Counted from the first letter of the stretch, positions 38,197 through 47,748 are shown. The stretch: DNA of 64,000 bases from Azospirillum sp. OGB3 (GCF_014192915.1 NZ_JACHYN010000003.1:372001-436000), one strand, 5' to 3'. Program-made: numbers and translations. Notes: generated by a model not told the origin, from the letters alone.

Positions 38197-38922
38197 ATGG
38201 CCTTGGGACGCTACGACTACGAACGCCGTTATCGCCGCCGCTTCTGGGCGGGGTTTGCGAAATTCGGTCTGTTCGCCGCCGTACTCCTCGGCGTCGGCCT
38301 GTTCGCCTACCAGATGGGCATCGAGCAGTTGAAGGGCCGCGACGTCACGCTGCGCGAGGAAATCTCGACGCTGTCGCGCCAGAAGGCAGAGTTGGAACTG
38401 CTGGCCAGCCAGATGCAGCATGCCGCGCGCACGGCGGAGGCCCGCGCAGCGGAACTGGAGGGCCGTCTCCAGCGCGAGGTGCCCTCCGGCGATCTGGCGC
38501 GGCTGACCGGGCTGGTGTCGGAACGGCTGAAGGGCGGCATGGACCCCAACCGGCTCGCCTTCGTGATCGCCCAGGTGCAGGCGGTGCGCAACTGCCAACC
38601 GGCGGAAACCAAGCGCTTCGCTCTGGCCACCCCCCTCCTGAAATCGGGCAACCGCAGCACCAGCTTCAACAATGGCGCGGTCACCGTGAGCGGCGAGGGC
38701 CAGTCGTCGCGCAACCCGCAGGGCAACGCGGAGAGTTGGTTCGACCCGGCGCAGCCGGTGACCATCAAGATCGCCGGCATGGGCGGCAAGGAAACGGTCG
38801 CCAAGGGCGTTCTGCCCCTGCACCAGACGGTGGTGCTCGACAATACCGAGTACCGCTTCACCTTCACGCCCGGCGCCCGCTCCTTCGTAGACGTGACCGC
38901 CGACCGCTGCCCCTTCCCTTAA
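38197..38922 (+). CDS. Membrane-anchored coiled-coil hypothetical protein
   Basis: A 241-residue protein. A basic cytoplasmic start (MALGRYDYERRYRRRFWAG) leads to one membrane helix (residues about 20-42), then a long coiled coil (LREEISTLSRQKAELELLASQ to about residue 115) and a C-terminal beta-rich domain with TVSGEGQSSRNPQGNAESWF and VTADRCPFP. Two cysteines (NCQPAE and DRCPF) may form a disulfide. The architecture resembles small periplasmic scaffold proteins, but no family is recognised. It follows lptD by 96 bases; its stop codon overlaps that of the glycosyltransferase on the other strand. Confidence 0.78.
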   Translation: MALGRYDYERRYRRRFWAGFAKFGLFAAVLLGVGLFAYQMGIEQLKGRDVTLREEISTLSRQKAELELLASQMQHAARTAEARAAELEGRLQREVPSGDLARLTGLVSERLKGGMDPNRLAFVIAQVQAVRNCQPAETKRFALATPLLKSGNRSTSFNNGAVTVSGEGQSSRNPQGNAESWFDPAQPVTIKIAGMGGKETVAKGVLPLHQTVVLDNTEYRFTFTPGARSFVDVTADRCPFP

Positions 38923-40934
38923 TCACCCTCGTCCGGAACGGTGAAGGCACGGGGCGGCCTGCCGGACTCATGGATATCCCACATCGTCGCGTAGGCGCGC
39001 TCCAGCGCGCGGGCGAAGCGTTCGGCGTCGAACAGCGGCGCGCGGTTCCGCTCCGCGGCGAGGCGCGCCTTCAACCGGGTGAGTCCCTCCGGATCGCCGG
39101 CCAGCCGCAACGCCGCGGCCTCATAGTCATCCAGCGAGCGCACCGCCAGTTCAGGCAGGCCGGCGGCGCGCAACAGGCTCGCTCCGACGCGGGACGCGAA
39201 CCCCTCCCCCGGCACCGTCAGCACCGGCAGGCCCGCCCACAACGCGTCGCTGGCGGTGGTGTGGGCACCGACCGGCGTGGTGTCCAGGAACAGGTCGGCC
39301 AGCCGGTAGCGCGCCAGATGCTCCGCCGGGGAGCGCCGCGGGGCAAAGACCAGCCGGCCGGCCGGGACACCCCGGCGCTCGGCCTCGCGCCGCAGGTTCG
39401 CGCTCGCCTCCGGATGGCTGTCGAGCAGCCAGAGCACGCTGTCCGGCGCCGCGCGCAGCAGGCGGCACCAGCGGTCGAACAGGTCCGGCGTGATCTTGTA
39501 GGCGGCGTTGAAGCAGCAGAAAACCATGCCCCGCTCCGGCAGGCCGCAGGCGGCGCGGGACGGGATCGGCCCGATCGGCCGGCTGCGGTCGTTGGGCTGG
39601 TAGCAGACCGGAAGCTGGACGATCCGCTCCGCATAGAACGGCTGGTGATCGAACGGCGTGACCAGCGGGTCGCCGATCACGTAATCGATGAAGCCAGCGC
39701 CCATCGTTCCCGGATAGCCCAGCCATTGCACTTGCACGGGGGCGGGCCGATGGGCGGCGATCTCCGGCCGGGCGTGCTGGGTGTAGCCCTTGAGGTCCAC
39801 CAGGATGTCGATCCCATCCGCGCGGATGCGCGCCGCGGCGTCGGCGTGGGAACCGGCGGCGAGGTCAACGAAGCGGTCGAAGCCGCCGGCCAGCCGGCGC
39901 CGCATCGGGCCGCCGTCGTCGGGGCCATAGCTGTAGCCGGCGACCTCGAACCGGCTCCGGTCGTGGCGCTCGATCAGTTCGGCGATGAGGGCGGCGGTGG
40001 CGTGCTCGTGATAGTCGGCGGACAGATAGCCGACGCGCAGCCGGTTGCCCAGGGCGGCGTCGCGGCGGGCTGGCATGGCGGCGATGCCACGGGTCCGCCA
40101 ATCCGCGTAGCGGCCGGCGCAGGATAGCTCCGCCGCCGGCCCGGCGCCCTCGCCGAGGAAGATCCAGGGATGGATCTGCCGCGTCGCGCCGCCGCGCACC
40201 AGGGCGGCCAGTCGCGCGGAGCGCTCCGCCAGCCCGTTCCAGCGGCAGAGGTGCCGCATCTGCTGGACGAGTTGGGCGAGCACGCCGCCGGCGTCGGGCA
40301 GGCCGGCCGCCAGGGCGCGCTCGAAGGCCGGCAGGCTGTCGGCGAGGCGCCCGGCCTCCCGCGCCGCCAGCCCGAGATTCGCGTGGGCCTCGGCCAGATC
40401 GGGACGCAGCGCCAGGGCGTTGCGGTAGCAGCCGGCGGCCTCCTCCGCCTGCCCCCCCTCCTGGACAACCGCGCCGAGGTTGAGCCAGGCTGGAACCAGC
40501 GCGGGGTCGAGCGCCACCGCCCTGCGCAACGCCGCCTCCGCCGCCGCGCGGTGCCCCAGCGCGCGGAGCAGGACTCCCTGGTTGCAAGGGGCCGGGGCGA
40601 AGCGCGGCATCAGCCGCGACGCCTCGCCGTAGGCGTCGGCCGCCTCCTCCCTGCGGCCGAGCGCCTGGAGCGTCAGGCCCAGATTGAAATGGTTGCCGCC
40701 GAAATCGGGGAGCCAGGAGAGGGCGGCGCGATGGTGCGCTTCGGCCTCCGCCGCCCATCCCTGCCGCCTCAGCGCCTCGCCGAAGGCGGAGCGGGCCACC
40801 GCTTCTTCCGGCGTGCCGGGCTCGCCCAGCGCGTCGAGCGCGCCGAACAGCTCCCCCAGCGCGGCGGAGTCGCCGGGCCGGGCGGCCAAGGCCGCCCGGC
40901 ACTCCTCGACCCGGGCGCGGAGGGCGGCGGTCAT
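38919..40934 (-). CDS. TPR-containing SPINDLY/OGT-type glycosyltransferase (GT41 family)
   Basis: 671 residues. The first ~270 are TPR helices (HFNLGLTLQALGRREEAADA, ANLGLAAREAGRLADSLPAF). The C-terminal part is a GT41 domain: LRVGYLSADYHEHATAALI, DILVDLKGYTQHARPEI, VQWLGYPGTMGAGFIDYVIG and FCCFNAAYKITPDLFDRW. Relatives add GlcNAc or fucose to Ser/Thr of proteins; bacterial members often act on flagellin or adhesins. The ATG at 40934 is preferred; a longer frame to 41270 merely overlaps ydbL. It follows ydbL by 13 bases. Confidence 0.9.
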   Translation of the reverse strand: MTAALRARVEECRAALAARPGDSAALGELFGALDALGEPGTPEEAVARSAFGEALRRQGWAAEAEAHHRAALSWLPDFGGNHFNLGLTLQALGRREEAADAYGEASRLMPRFAPAPCNQGVLLRALGHRAAAEAALRRAVALDPALVPAWLNLGAVVQEGGQAEEAAGCYRNALALRPDLAEAHANLGLAAREAGRLADSLPAFERALAAGLPDAGGVLAQLVQQMRHLCRWNGLAERSARLAALVRGGATRQIHPWIFLGEGAGPAAELSCAGRYADWRTRGIAAMPARRDAALGNRLRVGYLSADYHEHATAALIAELIERHDRSRFEVAGYSYGPDDGGPMRRRLAGGFDRFVDLAAGSHADAAARIRADGIDILVDLKGYTQHARPEIAAHRPAPVQVQWLGYPGTMGAGFIDYVIGDPLVTPFDHQPFYAERIVQLPVCYQPNDRSRPIGPIPSRAACGLPERGMVFCCFNAAYKITPDLFDRWCRLLRAAPDSVLWLLDSHPEASANLRREAERRGVPAGRLVFAPRRSPAEHLARYRLADLFLDTTPVGAHTTASDALWAGLPVLTVPGEGFASRVGASLLRAAGLPELAVRSLDDYEAAALRLAGDPEGLTRLKARLAAERNRAPLFDAERFARALERAYATMWDIHESGRPPRAFTVPDEGD

Positions 40935-40947
40935 GGTCGCAGCCGGC

Positions 40948-41283
40948 CTACTTGCGGACCCACCGCCCACCCGACAGCACATACTGCCCGGCAGGGGTCC
41001 GCTCGATGAGCTGCTTGCCGGCGAGGGCCTGGACCTGGTCCACCGAGGTGCCGTTGCTTCCGGCGATCTCACGGTAGCGGGCGATGCGCTGGGCGTTGAC
41101 CTGCTCGGCAAGTTGGGCCGCGGCGGCCGGCGCGCCGGGCACCGCCCCGACCAGCCCGTCCGGCCGTTCGCCGATCTGCCCGGCGGCCTTGGCGGCGCCC
41201 AGGGCGTCCTGGGCCGGCGCCGTCGCCGGACCCGACAGGGTGAGCGCCAGGACCAGCCCGGCGGCGGCAACGATGCGCTTCAT
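40948..41283 (-). CDS. ydbL: YdbL-family periplasmic protein (DUF1318)
   Basis: A 111-residue exported protein. The signal peptide is MKRIVAAAGLVLALTLSGPA with cleavage near TAPAQ-DALG. The DUF1318 core reads AAKAAGQIGERPDGLVG, VNAQRIARYREIAGSNGTS and VQALAGKQLIERTPAGQY. In E. coli YdbL works with YnbE and YdbH in phospholipid transport between membranes. Its ATG overlaps the ynbE stop (ATGA). Confidence 0.92.
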   Translation of the reverse strand: MKRIVAAAGLVLALTLSGPATAPAQDALGAAKAAGQIGERPDGLVGAVPGAPAAAAQLAEQVNAQRIARYREIAGSNGTSVDQVQALAGKQLIERTPAGQYVLSGGRWVRK

Positions 41284-41558
41284 GGCTTTTTCCCTCCCTT
41301 CATGCCGCCCGAGCCGTCCTGGGCCGGCGGCAGGCCGAACAGGGCCGGATCGTCGGCGATGGCCTTCTCCAGGTCGCGTTCGACCTTCACCCGGACCTCC
41401 TGCTCGATGCGGATGTTCAGGTTGATCTCGATGGGCTTGTCCGGGGCCTCGACCTTGACAGTCGGGGTGCAGGCGCCCAGTCCAGCGCCCATGGCGGCGG
41501 CCAACCCGGCGATCAGTGCGGCGGTCGGGACGCGCCGGCTTCGAACCGTGTGTCTCAT
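41280..41558 (-). CDS. ynbE: YnbE-family lipoprotein
   Basis: A 92-residue outer-membrane lipoprotein. The signal is MRHTVRSRRVPTAALIAGLAAA with lipobox GLGAC, followed by TPTVKVEAPDKPIEINLNI, the conserved YnbE core. The extra C-terminal ~35 residues (ADDPALFGLPPAQDGSGG onward) are longer than in E. coli YnbE (61 residues). In E. coli YnbE pairs its beta-strand with the end of the YdbH bridge at the outer membrane. It overlaps ydbH and ydbL by four bases each. Confidence 0.93.
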   Translation of the reverse strand: MRHTVRSRRVPTAALIAGLAAAMGAGLGACTPTVKVEAPDKPIEINLNIRIEQEVRVKVERDLEKAIADDPALFGLPPAQDGSGGMKGGKKP

Positions 41559-42973
41559 GGATTCTTTCGTTGGAACTCCGTCATGCGGTCGCGCACCGTC
41601 TCGGGAATGCGGTAGGTATCCAGGCTCTGCCGCAGTATCCGGTCGAGCGCGCCGCTCACCTTAAGATTAAGCGCGACCGGATAGCCATCGTAGAATGCCG
41701 GGTTGGAACCGCGGATGGCGATGCCGACCGCCAGTTCCCCGCCCGCCTGCCCCTCCATGGTGGCGCTCAGCGTGTCGTAGCGGAAGTCGGTCAGCGCCCC
41801 CATCAGCAGGGCCGTCGGACTGCCCTCCTCCCCCTTCAGGAAGCCCGGCGGATTCTCGGGGTCGTAGCGCAGCGTGCCGGGAGCGTCAGCCTCCAGCAGC
41901 CCGTTGTCCAGATGGACGGAGTCGGCCTCGATGCGCACCGGCAGGCTTCCGCTGACCGTTCCGCTCGCCTCCAGCCCGTCCACCGCGACCATCTCCAGCA
42001 TGGGGCCGAGATGGACGCGCTCCGCCCGCAGCGTAACCGTCCCCCGCGGAGCCGCCGGGTCGATGGCGAAGGGATCCGCCCGCAACACTCCGCCGGCCCA
42101 GTGCCATTCGGCGTGCTCCACATTCAGCCGGCCCTTCGTCCCATAGCCGAAGCGAAGGGTGCCGTCGGTCAGCGGCAGCCCGACGTCGAGCAGCTTCACC
42201 GCCAGCGTCTGGCCGGGCGCGACCACCGGTGGGAACAGGCTGGGAAGCGACAGCACGCCGTTGATCCCACTGGCCGACACCGGTCCGAACCGCCCGGCGA
42301 GGTCGGCGAGCAGCAGGTCGCCCTGGGCTTTCAGCGCCGTGCCGTCCCAGGTGAGGCGGGCCTTCGCCGTCAGGGTGCCCACCGTCTCGGCGATCGTGCC
42401 GGCGCCGGTCCAGTGGGTCAGGACGGACAGGCCCTTGGCGGGGGCGGTCAAGGCCGCCTGCCCGCGGTGGATCGCGCCGTCGCGGGTCATGGTCAGGCGC
42501 AGCGTCCCGACGGCCGTGCCGCGCGGAGTGGCCAACGTCACCGCGGTGTCGCCAAACTGGATGGCGTCGATGGGAATCGCCAAGGCGCCGTCGCCTGCCG
42601 GCCCACCTTTGCCCGCCGCCCCGGCGGTATCGGCCAACGGGTGGCCGGCGATGCTCAGGCCGCCGTCCTTGGCCACGTCGATCCTCAACCGGGCGTCCGT
42701 CAGGTCCAGCCGTTCGATTCGCCCCTCCCGCAGGGCGTCCAGAGGGTGATGGAGGGTGAGGGTGCCGGCGACCGTCCCCTGCCGGTCCAGGCGGACCAGG
42801 GCACGGGTCTGCTCCGCAGACAGTTCGGACACCGTCACGGCGGCGTCCGGAAAGCCGGCGCGGCGCAGCGCCTGGGTGGCGGCGGTGCCGGCAAGGTCGG
42901 TCCGGTGCTCGACGGCCAGGGCGACCGCCCCGCCGATCAGCGCCAGCTTCACCAGAACCAGCCATCGTCTCAT
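41555..42973 (-). CDS. ydbH: YdbH-family intermembrane phospholipid transport protein (AsmA-like)
   Basis: A protein of about 472 residues with one N-terminal membrane anchor (RRWLVLVKLALIGGAVALAV) and a long beta-rich AsmA/TamB-like region, with repeated strands such as SVSASAPRG-like GTVTLRAERVHLGPMLEMV. The dicarboxylate-transport-like YdbH domain occupies the C-terminal half and ends DTYRIPETVRDRMTEFQRK. At under 500 residues it is much shorter than E. coli YdbH (879). The ATG at 42973 starts at the anchor; a GTG at 43048 would add 25 residues. It heads the ydbH-ynbE-ydbL unit. Confidence 0.85.
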   Translation of the reverse strand: MRRWLVLVKLALIGGAVALAVEHRTDLAGTAATQALRRAGFPDAAVTVSELSAEQTRALVRLDRQGTVAGTLTLHHPLDALREGRIERLDLTDARLRIDVAKDGGLSIAGHPLADTAGAAGKGGPAGDGALAIPIDAIQFGDTAVTLATPRGTAVGTLRLTMTRDGAIHRGQAALTAPAKGLSVLTHWTGAGTIAETVGTLTAKARLTWDGTALKAQGDLLLADLAGRFGPVSASGINGVLSLPSLFPPVVAPGQTLAVKLLDVGLPLTDGTLRFGYGTKGRLNVEHAEWHWAGGVLRADPFAIDPAAPRGTVTLRAERVHLGPMLEMVAVDGLEASGTVSGSLPVRIEADSVHLDNGLLEADAPGTLRYDPENPPGFLKGEEGSPTALLMGALTDFRYDTLSATMEGQAGGELAVGIAIRGSNPAFYDGYPVALNLKVSGALDRILRQSLDTYRIPETVRDRMTEFQRKNP

Positions 42974-43232
42974 CCGCCGCACGCTCTGCTGCCGCACGCC
43001 CCACCCCTCGCCGTCACGTTCGCCATTGCCTCTTTCGGGTATGAACACCCGAACGGCAGTCTATCGTCCATCGGGGGCGGGGCGCGACCACGCAGCGTTG
43101 GGACAATGATGGGCCGGCGGCGGAAAGGGGCTGCGTTCGCGCCGATGAAGGCAGCCCCGCAGGGCGTCTTTGCATCGGCGCCGGTTTCCCCTATGGTCGC
43201 GTCCGCGGAATCGGCACATCGGAGTGTTTCGC

Positions 43233-43784
<552 letters not shown>

Positions 43785-43793
43785 CGGCCTCGG

Positions 43794-43824
43794 GATCGGG
43801 CCGCCGAGCAGGGCGGCCCCGATC
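43794..43824. terminator. Hairpin between the cyclophilin gene and the kinase gene
   Basis: GATCGGGCCGCC (43794-43805) pairs with GGCGGCCCCGATC (ending at 43824) with one bulged base and a short loop. It lies 9 bases past the cyclophilin stop, between two convergent genes. No T-run follows, so it may act in transcript-end protection rather than classical termination. Confidence 0.45.
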
Positions 43825-43884
43825 AGGCGATCGGGGCGGTGAAACCGCGCACCGCCCCATCCCCTGTGCCGACCCTCCCGGCGT

Positions 43885-46530
43885 TCACGGCCCGTTGATC
43901 GCCGAGGTCAGCGCCACCAGGAGGTCCCGCATGCTGCGCGGGCGATCCTGCCAGCGCATCGACAGGCCGCTCAGCAACACCTTCTCGAACCCAGGCGGCA
44001 CCGTGGCGCCGCCTTCGGCCAGACGGGGCACCCGGTCGCTCATGAAGCGGCTCGTGGCGTCGGGCGGCGTCTTGCCGGTCAGCGCGTAGTAGACGGTGGC
44101 GCACAGCGCGTAGACGTCCGTCCAAGGCCCCTGCTTGCCATCCGGCGCATACTGCTCGGGCGGCGCATAGCCCGGCTTCAGGATCACCGTCAGGTCGGCG
44201 CTCTTGCCCGCCGCGTGGCGCGCGGCGCCGAAATCCAACAGCTTGCGTTCGCCGCCGCTCGTCAGGAAGATGTTGTCGGGACTGATGTCGCGGTGGATCA
44301 GGCCCTGTTCGTGCACGGCGTGCAGCGCCTTGATGATCGGCGACAGCAGGGTCAGCGTCGGACGCGCCGCGATCCGCCCACCGCTTTCGGCGACATGCCG
44401 CTTCAGCGTCCGTCCGTCAAGAAGCTCCATGACGAGGTAGGCGGTCTCGTTCTCCTCGAAGAAATCCTGGACGCTGACGATTTCCTTCACCTCCCGCAGG
44501 CGGGCGAGCATCCGCGCCTCCTCCAGGAACTTCGCCAGCCCAGCCGAAAAGCCGCGCGCATGATCGTCGGAAAAGGGGACGACTCCCGACGATCCGGCGG
44601 CGCGCGACACCAGATTGGCCGGATAGAACTCCTTCACCGCGACCTTGATCTGCAGCCGTTCGTCCCAGCCGAGATAGGTGGCCCCGAAGCCCCCCTGCCC
44701 CAGGACCCGGCCCACGAGGTAGCGCCCCAGAAGCCGCGTGCCCGGAAGCAGATGGACGCCGGCCCGGTTCTGGACGCGGACCGGGTATCCGCAATCCCGG
44801 CACGCCTCGCGCGGTCCCTTCGGCACGAAGCAGGCCGGACACAGGCCCGGTGCGGTAACCGGCGCCTCTGTCATCGCAGCGGCGATGGCGGCGGGCGGGA
44901 CGACGCCGCGAATCGATGGCGCCACGACGGTCGGCAGCGCCGTTGCACCGCAGGGTTCGGACACGCCCGCTGATCCCAAACGGCCGGCGGGCGGCGATGG
45001 CTTGGCCGTGGGCAGCGCCTTCTGGCTCAATCGGTCCAGAAGCTCGTAGAGGCGGCGGACCTCCGCCTGGGCGATGTCGTCCCCCTGGGCAGCCGCCAGT
45101 TCGGCCTGGAACGGCGGCTGGCGGACCGTGTCCAGAATGTGCTGGCGCAGCGCCGAAAGAGCCGCGTCGTCGCCGATCAAACCGGAACAGGCCAGCTCAG
45201 CCAACCGGATGATCCGACGGCGCGGCAGCGGTTCGATCTGGCGGAGCCGCTGGACGAGCCGGCCCCGGCGGGTGAATTCGTCGACCACCGAGGCGGCGCG
45301 GGCGGCGATCCGCTCCCGGTCGTGGTCAGGCAGGGCGGCCGCCCCCCGGATGGCGTCCACCGCGCCGGTCAGTGCCTGCCGCACCAACGCCGTGTCCGGC
45401 GTTTGGAGCACCATGTTTTCCACCAGCAGTTCGTTCTTCAACGCGGCGTCCAGCGCGTCCACGATCTCGCCCATGTGCCGCTCCGCTGCGGGCACCATGG
45501 AGACGGCGGCCAGATAATGGATCCGGCAGATCAGGTCCGGCTGCGTTTCGCTGAGTCCGACGATGGAGCGCCGGAAGGCGCTCGCCCCGCCCTGCTCCAA
45601 CCGGCGGGAGTAACGGACCGTCAGCGCGTCGGCCATGGCGGCGCCGCCGGTCAGCCCCGCCGGTGACAGCAGATGTCCCATCAGCGCGCGCAGCAGGTTG
45701 GCCTCCTGCTCCGCCGTGCCGCGCCCGAGCGGCTGCGGGGCGCGGAGCTGGCGCCGGATGCGCTCCAGCACCATGGCGCGGGCGGCAGGCAGCCGGCCCT
45801 GGCGGAACAGACCGTTGAGAACGCCCAGCCGGTTCGGCCCGAAGGCGTCCATCGGCACCCGCCCGAACAGCAGGTTGCACAGCGTGACCAGCGGCGCTCC
45901 GCCGGCCGGCGCGCTTCCCAACAGCTCATGCGTGGCCGCGGGAGAGGCCAGCAGGTCGCCGATCACCTCGTCCAAAGCCGTCGACAGCGCGTCCTGCCGC
46001 TCCGCCGGGAACATCTGCATCAGAGCGTCGAGCTTCGACGTCCAGGTCCGGCATTCCTCCAGTTCCATGGAGAGCGCCGCGCGCAGGTCGAATTCGACGT
46101 CGCCGGTCGGCGATTTTCCCGCCGCGTTGCGCAGGATGGAGTCGATGAGGGCGCGCCCCCGCGCCAGACCAGAGAGGGCGCTCTGCGCGGCGCGCGCCTT
46201 CGCCGCGGTTTCGGCGACGGCGTTGTCCAGCGCGCGGCGGCGGGCCTTCGCCTCCTGGCCGGGAAGGCGAGCCTGGACCGTGGCGATCCGGCCAAGGGCG
46301 GACTCCATCAGCGTCGCCTTGGCCTGGAGCGCCTTGAGATGCCGGCTGTTGTGGATCAGCTCCGTCGGGGTCAGCACGAGGCCGTCCAGATGCGGCCGCA
46401 GGACGATGCCGATGACCATCCGCGCCGGTCCGCCATGGTGCTCCGCGAGCGTTTGGCACAGCGCCGCCTCATCGAGCGTGCCGGCGGAGCCGGTTGCCCC
46501 TGCGGAGACGGGCATCCTGGAGGCGGGCAT
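43885..46530 (-). CDS. Serine/threonine protein kinase with long N-terminal region and zinc ribbon
   Basis: About 881 residues. The first ~540 residues are helical and match no family I recognise. A small zinc ribbon (CPACFVPKG then CRDCGYPV, near 565-585) precedes a Hanks-type kinase domain to the end. Its glycine loop is GQGGFGATYLGW, the ATP lysine VAVKEF (about 633), the catalytic loop LIHRDISPDNIFL (about 748) and DFGAAR (about 766), with PGYAPPEQY as activation end. All catalytic residues are present. It has no membrane helix or PASTA repeats. The start is ATG at 46530; GTG at 46536 is possible. The epimerase gene diverges. Confidence 0.9.
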   Translation of the reverse strand: MPASRMPVSAGATGSAGTLDEAALCQTLAEHHGGPARMVIGIVLRPHLDGLVLTPTELIHNSRHLKALQAKATLMESALGRIATVQARLPGQEAKARRRALDNAVAETAAKARAAQSALSGLARGRALIDSILRNAAGKSPTGDVEFDLRAALSMELEECRTWTSKLDALMQMFPAERQDALSTALDEVIGDLLASPAATHELLGSAPAGGAPLVTLCNLLFGRVPMDAFGPNRLGVLNGLFRQGRLPAARAMVLERIRRQLRAPQPLGRGTAEQEANLLRALMGHLLSPAGLTGGAAMADALTVRYSRRLEQGGASAFRRSIVGLSETQPDLICRIHYLAAVSMVPAAERHMGEIVDALDAALKNELLVENMVLQTPDTALVRQALTGAVDAIRGAAALPDHDRERIAARAASVVDEFTRRGRLVQRLRQIEPLPRRRIIRLAELACSGLIGDDAALSALRQHILDTVRQPPFQAELAAAQGDDIAQAEVRRLYELLDRLSQKALPTAKPSPPAGRLGSAGVSEPCGATALPTVVAPSIRGVVPPAAIAAAMTEAPVTAPGLCPACFVPKGPREACRDCGYPVRVQNRAGVHLLPGTRLLGRYLVGRVLGQGGFGATYLGWDERLQIKVAVKEFYPANLVSRAAGSSGVVPFSDDHARGFSAGLAKFLEEARMLARLREVKEIVSVQDFFEENETAYLVMELLDGRTLKRHVAESGGRIAARPTLTLLSPIIKALHAVHEQGLIHRDISPDNIFLTSGGERKLLDFGAARHAAGKSADLTVILKPGYAPPEQYAPDGKQGPWTDVYALCATVYYALTGKTPPDATSRFMSDRVPRLAEGGATVPPGFEKVLLSGLSMRWQDRPRSMRDLLVALTSAINGP

Positions 46531-46640
46531 TGACACGGGCAGCCTTTGGGCGGGATCGGCGCGGCGGCGGATGGCGTGGGCGGTCCGTCATCATCCGGGC
46601 GATCCGGTAAACAGCCGGTATACGGGCTCCGAAATGGCTG

Positions 46641-46727
46641 AACGGTCCGGTTGCGCAGCAAACCGGGCCGTTTGCGCAAAGGTGTTGCAAGAGGCCATCG
46701 GGCTTGGCCCGTGGCACACCTTTGCGC
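46641..46727. promoter_or_regulatory. Two adjacent hairpins in the kinase/epimerase intergenic region
   Basis: The first hairpin is AACGGTCCGGTT (46641-46652) with AACCGGGCCGTT (46661-46672), 12 bp with one G-U pair and an 8-base loop. The second is GCGCAAAGGTGT (46674-46685) with ACACCTTTGCGC (46716-46727), 12 bp perfect, enclosing an inner GGCCA/TGGCC pair. They fill the centre of the 280-base divergent gap 46531-46809, which otherwise holds no gene. Confidence 0.55.
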
Positions 46728-46809
46728 GCAAGCCCGCCCTTTCCTTCCCCTGCGGGCTGTGCGATACCCGAACGATACCGGCGCCCAACCACCGCCGGCA
46801 GGAGGACGC

Positions 46810-47748
46810 ATGGAGCAGGTCGCACTGGACCAGGGAATCGGCGCCCAAACCCTAACGCTGAATCGCAGCGCTGCGAACGGTTCCTTTGAATGCACGCTGT
46901 GCCCGGAGCGCGGCGGCGTCGTGGTCCGGCTTGCCTGGCGCGGTACGGACGGCACCATCGACCTTCTCCGCCCGGCCTCCGACTGGGCGCTGCGCCACGG
47001 GTCGGCCGTCGACACGGGCTGTTTTCCGCTGGTGCCCTTCTCCAACCGCATTGCCGGGGGGCAGTTTACCTTCGACGAACGGCGAGTGCGGCTTCCGCTC
47101 GACGGGGACGGCAACCCGCACGTCATCCACGGCCATGGCTGGCGCGCCGGCTGGACGGTCGAGGACGCCAGCGCCTCGGCCGCGCGCATGGTCTTCCGGC
47201 ACCGCGCCGACGCCTGGCCCTGGCGCTACCGCGCGACGCAGACCGTGGTGCTGGAGGAGGATGGGGCCAGCCTGACCCTCTCCCTCGTCAACGAGGACGA
47301 CCGGCCGATGCCGGCCGGGATCGGGCTGCATCCTTATTTCCCGAAGCCGCCGGGCACCCGGCTGACCGCCCGCGTGGACGGCGTCTGGCTGAACGGCCCG
47401 ACCATCCTCCCGGTGGAGCGGGTCGCTGTACCGCCCCGTTGGGCCTTCACGGACGGGATCGTCATGGACCGGACCGTTCTCGACAACGGCTTCACCGGCT
47501 GGGACGGGAAGGCGATGCTCGACTGGCCGACGCTCGGCCGGCGGCTGTCGATCGAGACGGAGGGGCCGTTCGGCCATCTCATCGTCTACGCCCCGCCGGA
47601 CGCGGATTATCTCTGCGTCGAACCGGTGTCCCACATGACCGATGCGGTCAACCGACCGGAGGAGCCGGACAGCGGCCTGCGCCGTCTCGAACCGGGCGAG
47701 GAGTTGGCCGGCACCATGCGCCTGCGCCTGGAACCGCTCGCCCGCTGA
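46810..47748 (+). CDS. Aldose 1-epimerase family protein
   Basis: A 312-residue beta-supersandwich enzyme related to galactose mutarotase (GalM) and glucose-6-phosphate 1-epimerase. PLVPFSNRIAGGQFTFDER and NPHVIHGHGWRAGW contain the substrate arginine and catalytic histidine; GIGLHPYFPKP carries the second histidine, and VEPVSHMTDAVNRP is typical of the COG2017 group. The ATG at 46810 has an AGGAGGAC ribosome site. It lies opposite the kinase and is convergent with the LprI-like gene. The specific sugar is unknown. Confidence 0.92.
   Translation: MEQVALDQGIGAQTLTLNRSAANGSFECTLCPERGGVVVRLAWRGTDGTIDLLRPASDWALRHGSAVDTGCFPLVPFSNRIAGGQFTFDERRVRLPLDGDGNPHVIHGHGWRAGWTVEDASASAARMVFRHRADAWPWRYRATQTVVLEEDGASLTLSLVNEDDRPMPAGIGLHPYFPKPPGTRLTARVDGVWLNGPTILPVERVAVPPRWAFTDGIVMDRTVLDNGFTGWDGKAMLDWPTLGRRLSIETEGPFGHLIVYAPPDADYLCVEPVSHMTDAVNRPEEPDSGLRRLEPGEELAGTMRLRLEPLAR

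Noticed and set aside
35677..38823. Open frame of about 1050 codons on the minus strand, opposite lptD
   Set aside because: lptD has clear domains and signal peptide on the plus strand; the antisense translation has no recognisable motif.
40935..41270. Extension of the TPR-glycosyltransferase frame by 112 codons
   Set aside because: It lies over ydbL, has a Pro/Arg/Ser-rich composition and no TPR pattern; the ATG at 40934 is better.
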